From: Vibrio tubiashii
GTDB lineage: Bacteria; Pseudomonadota; Gammaproteobacteria; Enterobacterales; Vibrionaceae
Assembly: GCF_028551255.1 (NCBI RefSeq)
Contig: NZ_CP117030.1
Span: forward strand, 310,001-374,000
Length of the DNA: 64,000 nucleotides
Reading direction: 5' to 3'
In this document: piece by piece, positions 9,819-19,418 of the stretch
Layout of the letters: every line of letters begins with the position of its first letter
How positions within the stretch are numbered: the first letter of the stretch is position 1
The notes under the pieces: model-generated
Database searches by the model: none
Seen by the model: the letters and a program-made list of their open reading frames with translations, nothing else
Told to the model about the DNA's origin: nothing
Program-made: the position numbers and the translations under genes

Positions 9819-10702
9819 TTAAACCGAGCCCTAAACTGGGTGGGTGTCATCTGCTTAACGCTGCGGAACTGGCGGTTGAAATTAGAAAGGTTAGAAAAGC
9901 CCGCTTTTTCCGCGACCAACGCAATTGGAGACTGAGTACTGGCAAGCAGTTCACACGCTTTACCAATTCGAAATAGCTTTAAGTGATCGGAGAAACTGAC
10001 TCCAAAGTGCTTTTCAAATAACCGATATGCCGAGCTTTCACTGATGTGGAGGGCGTGGCACACATCAGAGATTTTGATCGGTTCGTGGAAGTGCTTTTCG
10101 ATGTATTGCGTGGCTCTTTCCACTTTTTGATGGGCATCCTTATCAGAGATTTGGCTAATTCGATAAGGCGTCGTAGAAAGTTTCTGGGATTCTAGATCAT
10201 CCGCTAAGTGAATAAGAACTTCCATGACTTTTAAAGCTTGGTAGTGGCGTTCAAGCGATTCCGTTCCAATCAACAACTGCGCCACTTTTTGCGCAGTATC
10301 GTCACTGAACTTGATACCAAACGCCGCTTTTTCTAGTAGCGCTTTGATATTTCGTGCTTCGGGGATGGTTGACTGAAGCCTTTCAATCCAATGATGCTTA
10401 AGCCAAACGATGATAGAGCTGTGCGGTTTTTCTACACTGCTTGCAAGCTTGCCTGTAATCATATGCGGTAACCCTGGCCCATAAAGTAGAAGCGTGTTGT
10501 TATGGACTTGGCCTATTGCATCGCCTGCAAGATAATTGCCGTTAAAGACATTCTCCGGATCAAGGTAAAGAACCAACTCGTACTCAGAGTGATAGTGCCA
10601 TGAACAAGCAAATTCTTCTTTCTTCACACGACAATGAAATTCTCGCACCAGCCAGTCGTAATTTGGTGCGCTGAGTACATTTTCTATAAATGGTTTCATC
10701 AA
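9815..10702 (-). CDS. AraC-family transcriptional regulator
   Basis: 295 residues. The N-terminal half is a cupin-like ligand domain ([15 protein letters not shown]). The C-terminal 100 residues are a tandem [20 protein letters not shown], then [16 protein letters not shown] and the [10 protein letters not shown] end. The family binds sugars or other small effectors and activates neighbouring genes. It is divergent from a Set-family sugar exporter 171 bases away, the most likely target. Its last 4 bases overlap the end of the convergent hybrid kinase gene. Confidence 0.9.
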   Translation of the reverse strand: MMKPFIENVLSAPNYDWLVREFHCRVKKEEFACSWHYHSEYELVLYLDPENVFNGNYLAGDAIGQVHNNTLLLYGPGLPHMITGKLASSVEKPHSSIIVWLKHHWIERLQSTIPEARNIKALLEKAAFGIKFSDDTAQKVAQLLIGTESLERHYQALKVMEVLIHLADDLESQKLSTTPYRISQISDKDAHQKVERATQYIEKHFHEPIKISDVCHALHISESSAYRLFEKHFGVSFSDHLKLFRIGKACELLASTQSPIALVAEKAGFSNLSNFNRQFRSVKQMTPTQFRARFN

Positions 10703-10774
10703 TAATCCCCTTTGTCAGCGCCTAGGCTAAGCCAGATGACTTTAACCGTCAAAAACAAAAGAGATATTGAAGGA

Positions 10775-10812
10775 ATAGTATTAGAGGTGGCTCGAATACT
10801 ATCAATTGATAG
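10775..10812. promoter_or_regulatory. Nested dyads in AraC/exporter intergenic region
   Basis: Two inverted repeats sit in the 171-base gap between divergent genes. ATAGTATT (10775-10782) pairs with AATACTAT (10795-10802), and CTATCAATTGATAG (10799-10812) is a perfect 14-bp palindrome. They are candidate operators for the AraC regulator or for another factor. AraC proteins usually prefer direct repeats, so this is a weak assignment. Confidence 0.35.
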
Positions 10813-10873
10813 GCATCGGTTTGATTAAACTAGCGATAAGTTAAAGACATTACATCGCACGAGTTGGCTCATC

Positions 10874-12073
10874 ATGTACAAAGATAAAATTGCTCTATTA
10901 TTTATTTTCACCGCATTTGTAACAGGCTTATGTGGTGCGTTTTTTTACCCACTTTCGAGCTTATTTATCGTCGAACAGCTTGGTGCCTCGCCAATGATGC
11001 TGAGCTTATATATGGTTCTCGCAGTCGTTAGTTCCGTTGTCGTCTCACAGCTGTTGGCTGCTCAATCTGACAAGAACTGGCAACGAAAAACGATTTTAGT
11101 TGTATCGTTGACCTGTTACTTGGTTACCGTAGTGAGCTTTATCTTTATCCGAGACTATTGGATGGGGGTCACAATAGCCACACTGTTTGGCAGCTTTGGT
11201 GGGGCGGCGTTTGGACAGCTATTCGCCATGGGGCGCGAGTACGCGGATGATAACGTTGAAGATAGCACAATATTCCTGTCGACCATGCGTGCAGGTATTG
11301 CCATTGCGTGGGTGTTCGGGCCGCCTATCGCTTTTATGCTTAAAGCGAGCTTTGGATTTGGCGCGGCATTTAGTACATCTGCTGTCATTGTTGCTGTTGG
11401 TATCTTAGTGATCATGTTTTTCTTACCTTCATGTAAAACGGCTGCCGAAGAGTTAGAAGAAGACCTGACTAAACCGAGTTCGAAAGGCAAAGGTGGCTTG
11501 ATTTCGTTATATTGCCTAGTGCTCGTTGTCGCTTTTGGCGCCAACAATCTCTATATCACCAGTATGCCTCTTTATCTCTCGCAAGAGTTACAAGTTGACC
11601 CTAACTGGTTGGGCTTTTTATTTGGTGCTGGCGCACTATGTGAGATCCCTGTGATGCTTTGGGCTGGGCGCTTGTCGGAGAAAGTAGGGACAGTAAAACT
11701 GCTGCTTATGGGAATTGCCAGTGGTACGCTTTTTTATGCGGTGATGCTGACCAACACAAGCTTTGAGGCCATGTTAGCCGCTCAACTATTGAATGGGTTC
11801 TTTATCGGTATTTGCGCCACATTGGGAATGGTGGTTCTGCAAGACATGATGCGAGATAGATTAGGAACAGCATCAACTTTGTTCTCTAATATGCTAAATA
11901 TCAGCATGCTAGTAGCGAGCCTTTCTGTCGGCGTTGTCGGTGAACTATACAATTATTACAGTACCTTATATGTCTCCTTAGGTGGTACCTTGGCTGCGCT
12001 CATCCTATTAATGTTGTTCAATATAAAGTTGAATAGCCGTGGCGATGAACTGAAGCAGGCAAAGGTGTCTTAA
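10874..12073 (+). CDS. MFS transporter, Set-family sugar efflux
   Basis: 399 residues with about 12 membrane helices. The central signature of the SetA/SetB sugar exporters is recognisable: GREYAD, followed by a Met-Arg-Ala segment and then AWVFGPPIAFML. Set proteins export sugars or sugar analogues and help relieve phosphosugar stress in E. coli. The substrate here is unknown. Its divergent AraC neighbour suggests induction by a small carbohydrate-like effector. The hydrophobic segments and short loops fit inner-membrane location. It is full length for the family. Confidence 0.82.
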   Translation: MYKDKIALLFIFTAFVTGLCGAFFYPLSSLFIVEQLGASPMMLSLYMVLAVVSSVVVSQLLAAQSDKNWQRKTILVVSLTCYLVTVVSFIFIRDYWMGVTIATLFGSFGGAAFGQLFAMGREYADDNVEDSTIFLSTMRAGIAIAWVFGPPIAFMLKASFGFGAAFSTSAVIVAVGILVIMFFLPSCKTAAEELEEDLTKPSSKGKGGLISLYCLVLVVAFGANNLYITSMPLYLSQELQVDPNWLGFLFGAGALCEIPVMLWAGRLSEKVGTVKLLLMGIASGTLFYAVMLTNTSFEAMLAAQLLNGFFIGICATLGMVVLQDMMRDRLGTASTLFSNMLNISMLVASLSVGVVGELYNYYSTLYVSLGGTLAALILLMLFNIKLNSRGDELKQAKVS

Positions 12074-12271
12074 TTTGGCAGAAAATGATTTGTAGGAAGA
12101 GTTGATGGTTGGCAACATTCCTTACAATACAAGATGTTATTTTCAATCTCGAGTTTGATGGAGTTCTCTTTTCTAGTTCAAAAGTTAACCAAACACTCAA
12201 CTTTAGTACTGTTTTATATTGTGGGAGATAGTTTGAAGTATAGTTATTAAATATATCTATAGTATTTATGG

Positions 12272-14767
12272 TTGTTGGAATTGGCGTCTCTTAACGATAA
12301 AAAACTGGTGTTGTTAATTCGATATGTACCCACCTTGATTGTTGCTTTGTTTGCGACTGTCATCATGTTGGTGTTTATCAGTGACAGTAAGGAAAAAGCA
12401 CGTCTTAGTGTTGAATCGTTACGAAGCAATATGTTGGATCACCAAAAGCAAGTGATCTTTGAGCAAGTTGAGCAGGTTTACAACCGAGTTGTCTATCGTC
12501 AGGCACAAACGGTATCAGAGTTAAAAAATCAGGCAAAGCAAAGAGTTGATGAAGCTCATCAAATCGCCGTAAGTATCTTCCAAAATAACCCGAATAAAAG
12601 TAAATCAGAGATCAAGAAAATGATCTCTGATGCCCTCAAACCTATTCGTTTCTACAATAATCGCGGTTACTTCTTCATCTTTCAGATGGACGGTATCAAC
12701 GTAATGCACGCCCTTAAGCCGCAAATAGAAGGTAATTCGGCGTGGAATGCTGTCGATATTAAAGGCACCTACATCTTAAGAGAACATATCAAGCTGATTC
12801 AGCAGAATGACGGTGAAGCTTTTTATCGCTGGTGGTATCAAAAGCCGGGTTTCCCTGTCACACAAGAATTTGAAAAGATAGGTTTTGGTAAAGCCTTTGA
12901 GCCGTATGACTGGTTTATAGGAACGGGCGAATACGTAGCTGATGTGGAGGGTGACGTTAAATCCGCATTGATTGCAAGTATCGCTGACTACCAAGCTAAC
13001 CAAGAAGAAAAGGTGTTTATCTTTGATGCCGATGGCGTCATTTTGGTGCATGAAAACTCTGATTTGATTGGAAAAAACGTTTATCAACTCGACGGTCAAT
13101 TGGCTAAGGCTTGGCAAAAACTCTCTCGTCGTGACTTCGAGCAAGGCGATTTCATTGAGCCCCCGAGTGAACAAGTCAGTGCAACTTCCAAAATTGCCTA
13201 TCTGAGACAGTTTAATCCTTGGGGTTGGTACGTTGGTGCCTCATTTCCTATCAACGAAGTTAATCGTTACATAGATAAGCAGCAAGAGATACTAGAAGAC
13301 AACCACAACCAGCAGTTAATTAACCTCGTTCTTATTAGCTTAGCCTCAACGTTGCTCATGGTTGGCCTAAGCTTTATTGCAAGCCATATTATTGTGAAGC
13401 GTTTTGGTAAGTTCCAACAACGGATTACCGATGATTTTGAGCGTCTGGAAGAGTCCAAAAACCAAATGCAATATATGGCGTTGCATGACCCACTAACAGG
13501 GTTATCCAACCGTACTGCTTTAATCGAACAGATTGAAGCGGGAATCAAGCATTCGAAACAGAATCAGAAAAAGCTTGCTGTCATTTTCTTGGATTTAGAC
13601 GATTTTAAAAAGGTTAACGATCTATATGGACACTCTGTCGGTGACAAACTTCTAGAGTGTTTAAGTCGCAAGTTTGAATCCTTGCTTGAATCTCAAGACT
13701 CCGTGGCTCGTTTTGGTGGTGATGAGTTTATTTTCTGTTTTCCAGCGATAGACGACAAGCAGCATGCAATTGCGAAAACATCGGCAGTCAAAAGCGTGTT
13801 TGATGAGCCCTTGATCATTGATGGGCGCTTACTGACAACCGATTGTAGTATTGGTGTCAGCATGTACCCATGCGACAGTGATAGTGCAGAAACCTTAATT
13901 ACCAACGCAGACATGGTCCTTTACCGCTCTAAGCAAAATAAGAAAGGCAGTATCCTATTCTTTGATCATGAGATTAATCAACAGATCAAAGATGAGTATC
14001 AAATTGAACAACAGTTAAAACATGCGCTGCGCCGTCAGGAACTTAGCGTGGTGTATCAGCCCCAAATATGTACTGCGCGCGGAGAAACGGTGGGTGTTGA
14101 AGCCTTAGTTCGATGGAATTCGAAAAAACACGGATTTGTCCCACCGGATGTCTTCATTCCTCTTGCAGAAGAGAATGGAATGATCAACGAAATAGGGCTG
14201 TTTGTGTTCAAGAAAGCCTGTGAAGATATTTGCCATTTACCGGGTAATGGCGGTGAGGGGTTAAATGTTTCTATCAATGTTTCTCCTAAACAGCTGCTGC
14301 TCGACGGATTTGTTGAAAGTCTACTTGCGATCACGGAAGAGGTGGGAATAACCACCAAGCGAATAATGCTTGAAGTAACGGAAAGTATTTTTATTCATGA
14401 TTTGGAGAGAGTGACACCTATCATTGCTCGATTGCAGTCACATGGATTCAGCATTTCACTGGATGACTTTGGTACTGGCTACTCATGCTTGAGCCATCTT
14501 AACCAGTTCACTATTGACGAGTTAAAGATTGATAAGAGCTTTATCGCTAATTTAACGGACAACGCGCAAAGCAATGCATTGATCAAAGCGATCTTGGCAA
14601 TCGGAGAGACTTACCAAATTAAAGTGGTGGCAGAAGGGGTCGAAACGAAAGAGCAACACATGATGCTAAGCTCATACGGTTGCAACTGTGTCCAAGGTTA
14701 TTACTTCTCTAAACCCATTCCTGTTGAAGCGCTAAATATGTGGTTGCAAGAGCGGGAGCAAGCTTAG
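12272..14767 (+). CDS. Cache-GGDEF-EAL membrane c-di-GMP turnover protein
   Basis: 831 residues if started at the TTG at 12272, the first possible start after an in-frame TAG. No strong ribosome-binding site is seen, and GTG at 12308 is an alternative. A membrane helix (about 16-36) is followed by a two-module Cache sensor: GYFFIFQMDG and YDWFIGTGEY, then VFIFDADGVILVHE and WGWYVGASFP. A second helix lies at about 348-372. The cyclase domain has an intact GGDEF at 482-486 but no RxxD inhibitory site (ESQD instead). The EAL domain keeps E610-A-L and DDFGTGYS. Both activities could be present. The Cache fold suggests sensing of a small carboxylate or amino acid in the periplasm. It is monocistronic. 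Confidence 0.88.
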   Translation: MLELASLNDKKLVLLIRYVPTLIVALFATVIMLVFISDSKEKARLSVESLRSNMLDHQKQVIFEQVEQVYNRVVYRQAQTVSELKNQAKQRVDEAHQIAVSIFQNNPNKSKSEIKKMISDALKPIRFYNNRGYFFIFQMDGINVMHALKPQIEGNSAWNAVDIKGTYILREHIKLIQQNDGEAFYRWWYQKPGFPVTQEFEKIGFGKAFEPYDWFIGTGEYVADVEGDVKSALIASIADYQANQEEKVFIFDADGVILVHENSDLIGKNVYQLDGQLAKAWQKLSRRDFEQGDFIEPPSEQVSATSKIAYLRQFNPWGWYVGASFPINEVNRYIDKQQEILEDNHNQQLINLVLISLASTLLMVGLSFIASHIIVKRFGKFQQRITDDFERLEESKNQMQYMALHDPLTGLSNRTALIEQIEAGIKHSKQNQKKLAVIFLDLDDFKKVNDLYGHSVGDKLLECLSRKFESLLESQDSVARFGGDEFIFCFPAIDDKQHAIAKTSAVKSVFDEPLIIDGRLLTTDCSIGVSMYPCDSDSAETLITNADMVLYRSKQNKKGSILFFDHEINQQIKDEYQIEQQLKHALRRQELSVVYQPQICTARGETVGVEALVRWNSKKHGFVPPDVFIPLAEENGMINEIGLFVFKKACEDICHLPGNGGEGLNVSINVSPKQLLLDGFVESLLAITEEVGITTKRIMLEVTESIFIHDLERVTPIIARLQSHGFSISLDDFGTGYSCLSHLNQFTIDELKIDKSFIANLTDNAQSNALIKAILAIGETYQIKVVAEGVETKEQHMMLSSYGCNCVQGYYFSKPIPVEALNMWLQEREQA

Positions 14768-14795
14768 AAAGCCAAGTGCTAGAGCACTTGGCTTT
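14768..14795. terminator. Bidirectional intrinsic terminator
   Basis: AAAGCCAAGTGCT pairs perfectly with AGCACTTGGCTTT across a very short loop. It has a T-rich plus-strand tail (TATCTTTTT) and an A-tract on the other side. It separates the convergent GGDEF-EAL and ribB genes. Confidence 0.85.
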
Positions 14796-14801
14796 ATCTT
14801 T

Positions 14802-15458
14802 TTAAGCGAGTTTTTGTTCAAACTGCTGGCGGTACATCACCATATCTTCAATGGTCAGTACTGGCATATTGTGTAGCTTACCAAAGGCAACGATTTCTGG
14901 CGCTTTCGCCATGCTACCGTCTGGGTTGGTCACTTCGCAAAGTACGCCTGCTGGCTGAAGACCAGCCATCTGCATGAGATCGATTGTGCCTTCAGTATGA
15001 CCACGGCGAGTAAGTACACCACCTTTGCGCGCACGCAGTGGGAAGACGTGACCAGGTCTTGCTAAGTCTGAAGGTTGCGCTGTTGGGTTTGCAGCAGCCT
15101 TAATCGTAGTAACGCGGTCTTGAGCGGAAACACCTGTCGTCACACCCACTTTCGCTTCAATTGAAACCGTAAACGCAGTTTGGTTTGCGCTGTTGTTGTT
15201 TTCAACCATTGGGGTCAGTTCAAGGCGGTCTGCTTGCTCTTCTGGTAGGCATAAACATACGATACCGCTGCATTCGCGAATCATTAATGCCATTTGCTGC
15301 GTTGTGAGTGATTCAACTGAATAGATAATGTCGCCTTCATTTTCACGATCTTCATCGTCAAGCAAAAGTACGCCACGACCCTCTTTAAGGGCAATAAGTG
15401 CGTTTTCAACGCGAGTAATTGGTTCGCCGAACTCGGCAAGTAGAGATGACTGATTCAT
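14802..15458 (-). CDS. ribB: 3,4-dihydroxy-2-butanone 4-phosphate synthase
   Basis: 218 residues, the usual length for stand-alone RibB. The protein converts ribulose 5-phosphate to 3,4-dihydroxy-2-butanone 4-phosphate and formate in riboflavin synthesis, and needs Mg2+. The acidic active-site loop [10 protein letters not shown] (residues 34-43) and the RRGHTEG motif are present, as is [11 protein letters not shown]. There is no C-terminal GTP cyclohydrolase II domain. A TAGGAG ribosome-binding site precedes the ATG. An FMN riboswitch lies 124 bases upstream, so expression should fall when FMN is plentiful. Confidence 0.97.
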   Translation of the reverse strand: MNQSSLLAEFGEPITRVENALIALKEGRGVLLLDDEDRENEGDIIYSVESLTTQQMALMIRECSGIVCLCLPEEQADRLELTPMVENNNSANQTAFTVSIEAKVGVTTGVSAQDRVTTIKAAANPTAQPSDLARPGHVFPLRARKGGVLTRRGHTEGTIDLMQMAGLQPAGVLCEVTNPDGSMAKAPEIVAFGKLHNMPVLTIEDMVMYRQQFEQKLA

Positions 15459-15581
15459 GGTTAACTCCTAAATATCACCAGAATCAGGGCATACATGAGC
15501 ACTGAGGTATAAAACCCAGCCAAAACGAAATGCACCATGACACGCTTAGATCAACCGATCGTTGCATGATGGTGTGTTTTC

Positions 15582-15722
15582 ATTCTCTCTCATCCGGACT
15601 TTAACCGTCGGCTCTGGGTTTTCACCAGATCTGCTGACCTCGACGTATCGAGCGCTCGCGGGCTCACCCTAAACTTTGAAGGGAATACCGCCGGTGGGGA
15701 ATTTCGCCCCGCCCTGAGAATA
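15582..15722 (-). promoter_or_regulatory. FMN riboswitch (RFN element) upstream of ribB
   Basis: Read on the minus strand, this holds the conserved RFN blocks in order: TTCTCAGGGCGGGG, CCCCACCGGCGGTA, AGCCCGCGAGCG, GGTCAGCAGATCTGGTG, then CCAGAGCCGACGGT and AGTCCGGATGAGAGAG. These are the six-helix aptamer signatures. The 124 bases from its end to the ribB start would hold the expression platform. I see no strong poly-U terminator there, so control of translation or Rho access is more likely than intrinsic termination. Confidence 0.95.
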
Positions 15723-15800
15723 AAGAAACGTTTGCTTAAATAGCGCAGAGATTGTATCGATTTTGACAGGGAAATCAATATCGTAATAGCTCAAGAGCCT

Positions 15801-18296
15801 CTACGCATAGCTTTCTGAGTTGGAGGCAGATTGACACAGATGCACCAACCATTTATCGAGTGTTAATTCTAGTGCCTTGGCATTGATTGGCTTTGTTACA
15901 TAGTCATCCATACCGGAATCAATACACTTGTCACGATCGCCTTGGATTGCGTTAGCTGTCATCGCAACGATGGGGATTGCAGCATTGATCTTTGAATTGT
16001 TACCTCTACGAATAACCCGAGTTGCCTCATAACCATCCATTTCAGGCATCTGGCAATCCATAAACACGAGATCATAATTTTTATGGCAGTTCTCTAAACT
16101 GGCCAATGCTTCTATCCCGTTTCTTGCCTTGTCGACCTTGATGCCATATTTGTTCAGCATTAACTGCAATACCGCTTGGTTTGTCGCTACATCATCGACA
16201 ACAAGAATGCGCGCCTTATACTGTGTTTTTTCTTTGGGCGTGTGACGCTGTTTTAGTGCACCAGCAAGTGTGCAGTTGTTGGAGTTTGAGATACTTTCTA
16301 TCAGTTCAATAAAATCGGACTGAGTGATAGGTTTGGTCAGGTATCCGTTTATATGATCGTTTTGTAGTAACCCAGCCTCTCTACGTTGGGTGACGGTGGA
16401 GCTAACAATAATATGAGGTTGTTTGATATTGCTGTGCTGTGCGAGCCTCTCAACGAACTCAATGGCGCTTATATCGGGCGTGTCATAGTCGAGGATAACT
16501 GTCGAAAAGGCATGTGGGGTCAAATTAGTAGAGATGAGTTGTGAGAAGGCCGCTTCACCGTTGTTAGTGAGATGATAGGAAATGCCTAGATGATCGAGTA
16601 GCTGTGAGAGCAGTTCAGCTCGCGAGTTTAAGTGGTCAACAATTAGAATACGCTGAGTATTCGATTTATTGCTGAGTGATGGGGTATTAATCTGTTGGGT
16701 CGATTTGTGCAGTGGAATTTCTACCCAAAATGTTGAGCCAATATCAACAACACTTTCGACACCTATTGTTCCTCCCATCATTTCAGTTAGCCGTTTACAG
16801 ATAGATAGCCCAAGCCCAGTCCCTCCATATTTTCTGGTTGTCGAACTGTCTACTTGTGAAAAACGCGAAAATAGTTTTTTCTGTTGCTCTTGGCTAATAC
16901 CTGCCCCCTTATCCTTAACTTCGAAGCGAATAAGGTCGATGTCATTTGGGTTAGCCGTGATTGAAACTCGTACCGCAACCTCTCCACTTTCAGTAAACTT
17001 GACCGCATTACTGACTAGGTTTGAGAGTATTTGGCGGATACGCCCTGGGTCACCACGATAGCCTCTATTTATAATTGCAGAGGCTGGACAGGTGAGATCT
17101 ATGCCCTTTTTCTCTGCAGATACATGTAGCATCGCCCCAACGCTCTCGACTAATTCACTCAAATCAAAATCGATCATTTCAAATTCAATTTTGTCCGCTT
17201 CAATTTTTGAGAAGTCGAGGATGTCATCAATGATTGTAAGCAATGATTCTGAGCTCATTCGAGCCGACAACGCCATTTTTTGTTGTTCTCTATCGAGCGG
17301 ACTTTCGAGAAGTAGGTTGGTCATGCCTAAGACACCATTGATGGGGGTTCTAATTTCATGACTCATGGTTGATAAAAAGTCACTTTTAGCTTTCGCAGCC
17401 TGCTCCGCTCTTTTGCCTTCTGCCTGAAGTTGGGTGTTGTAGTCGCGCATTTTAACATCGTTAGCCACTAGGCTGAGTGTCATATCCTTAAGTCCTTCTG
17501 AGAGCTTTGCTAGTTCATCTTTACCCTCGTGATGTTTAATGTTCTTAAGGATGGAGTGCCCTCCGGCTAAGTCACCAAGAGTAACTTTCTTTGTTGCAGT
17601 AAGCAGCGAAGTAATCTGCCTTTTGACCCGATTTGAAGACCAAACAGCGACACCAACAGAAACTATGACTGAAAACAGCGTGCCAAATAGTAGGGTGAGG
17701 CTTGTTCGTTGCGCTGATTGGGCAGATTTTTCAGTTCTTATTTCTATTAGCTTATCTTCGATTGCGATGAATTCTGCAACTTGTTCTCGAATACTATCGA
17801 CGATCCTTTTTCCCGTCTTTTGCTGGACAAGCTCGACGATACTCTGCATATCGGCACGGCCAGTCGAGACAAGATGCCGTTGATTGAGTGCTTGGTCGAC
17901 CGAGGTGATGAGCCAATGGTTCAGCGTATTGTCTATCACTTGGAGTCGTTCAACCTGGCTTGGGTTATCACTTACCTGACTTGAGATAATCTCAATTTTT
18001 TCCCGCCATAAAGCGATAGATTGGTCGTAGGGCTCTAAAAACACGTCATTGCCAGAAATGAGGAAGCCCCGAACACCTGTCTCCATATCTACGATGAGCG
18101 TGAGTAGCTCTTGAGCTCTCGCGACGGCAATGTGGGTGTGAGCGACCCAGCGATTGTCTTCAACCATAGAGCGGGTATTGTGATGCACTGTCAGTGATAC
18201 TGCCAGCATTAGTACGACAGGTGTTAGAAAGCACAAGAGAAGCTTGCTCTTTATGGGTAAATTATCGAACCAATGGCTGATGTCAGGCATACTCAT
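15801..18296 (-). CDS. CHASE3 hybrid sensor histidine kinase (HAMP-HisKA-HATPase-REC-REC)
   Basis: 831 residues. Membrane helices lie at about 18-38 and 199-219. Between them is a CHASE3-type helical sensor (ETGVRGFLISGND, residues 72-84). HAMP follows, then HisKA with His313 (SHEIRTPIN) and HATPase with NAVKFT and GTGLGLSI. The first receiver-like domain has Asp603 (ILDYDTPD) but IVDH where the acidic pair normally is, so its Mg2+ pocket may be impaired. The second receiver is intact, with Asp747 (FMDCQMPEMDG). No Hpt domain is attached, so a separate Hpt protein or direct transfer must finish the relay. No response regulator is adjacent. The signal is unknown. Confidence 0.9.
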   Translation of the reverse strand: MSMPDISHWFDNLPIKSKLLLCFLTPVVLMLAVSLTVHHNTRSMVEDNRWVAHTHIAVARAQELLTLIVDMETGVRGFLISGNDVFLEPYDQSIALWREKIEIISSQVSDNPSQVERLQVIDNTLNHWLITSVDQALNQRHLVSTGRADMQSIVELVQQKTGKRIVDSIREQVAEFIAIEDKLIEIRTEKSAQSAQRTSLTLLFGTLFSVIVSVGVAVWSSNRVKRQITSLLTATKKVTLGDLAGGHSILKNIKHHEGKDELAKLSEGLKDMTLSLVANDVKMRDYNTQLQAEGKRAEQAAKAKSDFLSTMSHEIRTPINGVLGMTNLLLESPLDREQQKMALSARMSSESLLTIIDDILDFSKIEADKIEFEMIDFDLSELVESVGAMLHVSAEKKGIDLTCPASAIINRGYRGDPGRIRQILSNLVSNAVKFTESGEVAVRVSITANPNDIDLIRFEVKDKGAGISQEQQKKLFSRFSQVDSSTTRKYGGTGLGLSICKRLTEMMGGTIGVESVVDIGSTFWVEIPLHKSTQQINTPSLSNKSNTQRILIVDHLNSRAELLSQLLDHLGISYHLTNNGEAAFSQLISTNLTPHAFSTVILDYDTPDISAIEFVERLAQHSNIKQPHIIVSSTVTQRREAGLLQNDHINGYLTKPITQSDFIELIESISNSNNCTLAGALKQRHTPKEKTQYKARILVVDDVATNQAVLQLMLNKYGIKVDKARNGIEALASLENCHKNYDLVFMDCQMPEMDGYEATRVIRRGNNSKINAAIPIVAMTANAIQGDRDKCIDSGMDDYVTKPINAKALELTLDKWLVHLCQSASNSESYA

Positions 18297-18487
18297 TTTG
18301 TTGCGTTATTAGTGGTTAATTCTCAGTCTAGTACATGCGATTGAGAATAAAAGTTAACGTATATAAGACAGTAAAAAGTGGTGTGCTCGGTCAAACAAAT
18401 AGGAAAACTGACTGCTTAATCCCATCTCTTTTTTGCAACCTCGTTCGTCTTTAATCTGATGTTTATCGAGACTAAAGAGGCAAAGTG

Positions 18488-18877
18488 ATGAAAATCGAAC
18501 ATATCGCAATTTGGACAAAACAACTTGAAGTACTTAAAGAGTTTTACATTAAGTATTTTGATGCGACGGCCAACGAAAAGTACCATAACCCAAGCAAGAA
18601 GTTCTCTTCGTACTTTCTTTCCTTTGATAGCGGCTGCCGACTAGAGCTTATGGAGATGGTAGGCGTTCCAGAATCAAAAGATGATTTGTATGAACAGTTT
18701 ACTGGCTTGATTCATTTTGCGATTTCATTGGGTAGTGAACAGGCTGTCGATGAGTTAACGGCTCGCTTAGTCGCGGATGGATATGAGAGAGTTGACGGCC
18801 CAAGGCATACTGGCGATGGCTACTACGAAAGCTGTGTGTTTGACCCAGATGGTAATCGACTAGAACTAACGGTATAG
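18488..18877 (+). CDS. VOC-superfamily protein (glyoxalase/bleomycin-resistance fold)
   Basis: 129 residues from the ATG at 18488, which has AGAGG just upstream; GTG three bases earlier is less likely. The beta-alpha-beta-beta-beta pattern of vicinal-oxygen-chelate proteins is clear: MKIEHIAIWT at the start, FDPDGNRLEL at the end, and metal-ligand-type His5, Glu and His residues. It may be a metalloenzyme or a binding protein. The next gene starts 2 bases after the stop, so the two are cotranscribed. Confidence 0.85.
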   Translation: MKIEHIAIWTKQLEVLKEFYIKYFDATANEKYHNPSKKFSSYFLSFDSGCRLELMEMVGVPESKDDLYEQFTGLIHFAISLGSEQAVDELTARLVADGYERVDGPRHTGDGYYESCVFDPDGNRLELTV

Positions 18878-18879
18878 AA

Positions 18880-19308
18880 ATGGATAAAGATAAGGTTTTA
18901 TTGCAACTCTTTAATCGGGAAGCTGAGCAGCAAGCCTTGATGAACAAAGAAGCCTCAACCCCAACGCAAATGCAGAGTAGAGAGTATCGACACTGGCTTG
19001 AAGGTAAGCGTGAACTTACATTTGATGATGTTGTGGGCAATCATTGGATTAAGACCTGTACTGGCGGCTACATTACCGAAGTCATTTTTCACTGTGATGG
19101 TACTTTAGACGAGTATCGATTGTTTGACCGTTTTCACACCACAGGGAAATGGACACTGAAAGAGGGGCTTGTCTCGGTAGAGATTTACAAAGGGGATAAC
19201 ACCTACAGTTTTAGCATTGTCGGTAACGCAGAGATCAATATTCATTCTGCGGTGGAACACAAGAATGGCGAGCTTCACTCCTATCTTAAGTTGTCGCAGA
19301 TTAAATAG
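18880..19308 (+). CDS. Small conserved-looking protein of unknown function
   Basis: 142 residues with no signal peptide or membrane segment. The N-terminal 45 residues are polar and helical, followed by a beta-rich region with alternating hydrophobic and polar residues (TTGKWTLKEGLVSVEIYKGD) that resembles a small beta-barrel such as a lipocalin-like fold. That fold reading is a guess. It follows the VOC gene by 2 bases and ends before a strong terminator, so the pair forms a two-gene unit. Confidence 0.7.
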   Translation: MDKDKVLLQLFNREAEQQALMNKEASTPTQMQSREYRHWLEGKRELTFDDVVGNHWIKTCTGGYITEVIFHCDGTLDEYRLFDRFHTTGKWTLKEGLVSVEIYKGDNTYSFSIVGNAEINIHSAVEHKNGELHSYLKLSQIK

Positions 19309-19361
19309 GGAAGTGTATTACGACCAAGTGTTCCGATTATTCTCAGCTCACGCCTTAGATA

Positions 19362-19393
19362 AAAAGCCAACTCAAACAAATGAGTTGGCTTTT
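19362..19393. terminator. Bidirectional intrinsic terminator
   Basis: AAAAGCCAACTCA and TGAGTTGGCTTTT form a perfect 13-bp stem around AACAAA. It carries A/T tracts for both directions between the VOC unit and the convergent TRAP transporter operon. Confidence 0.9.
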
Positions 19394-19418
19394 GGAACAC
19401 TATACTTTGCGATCAAGA

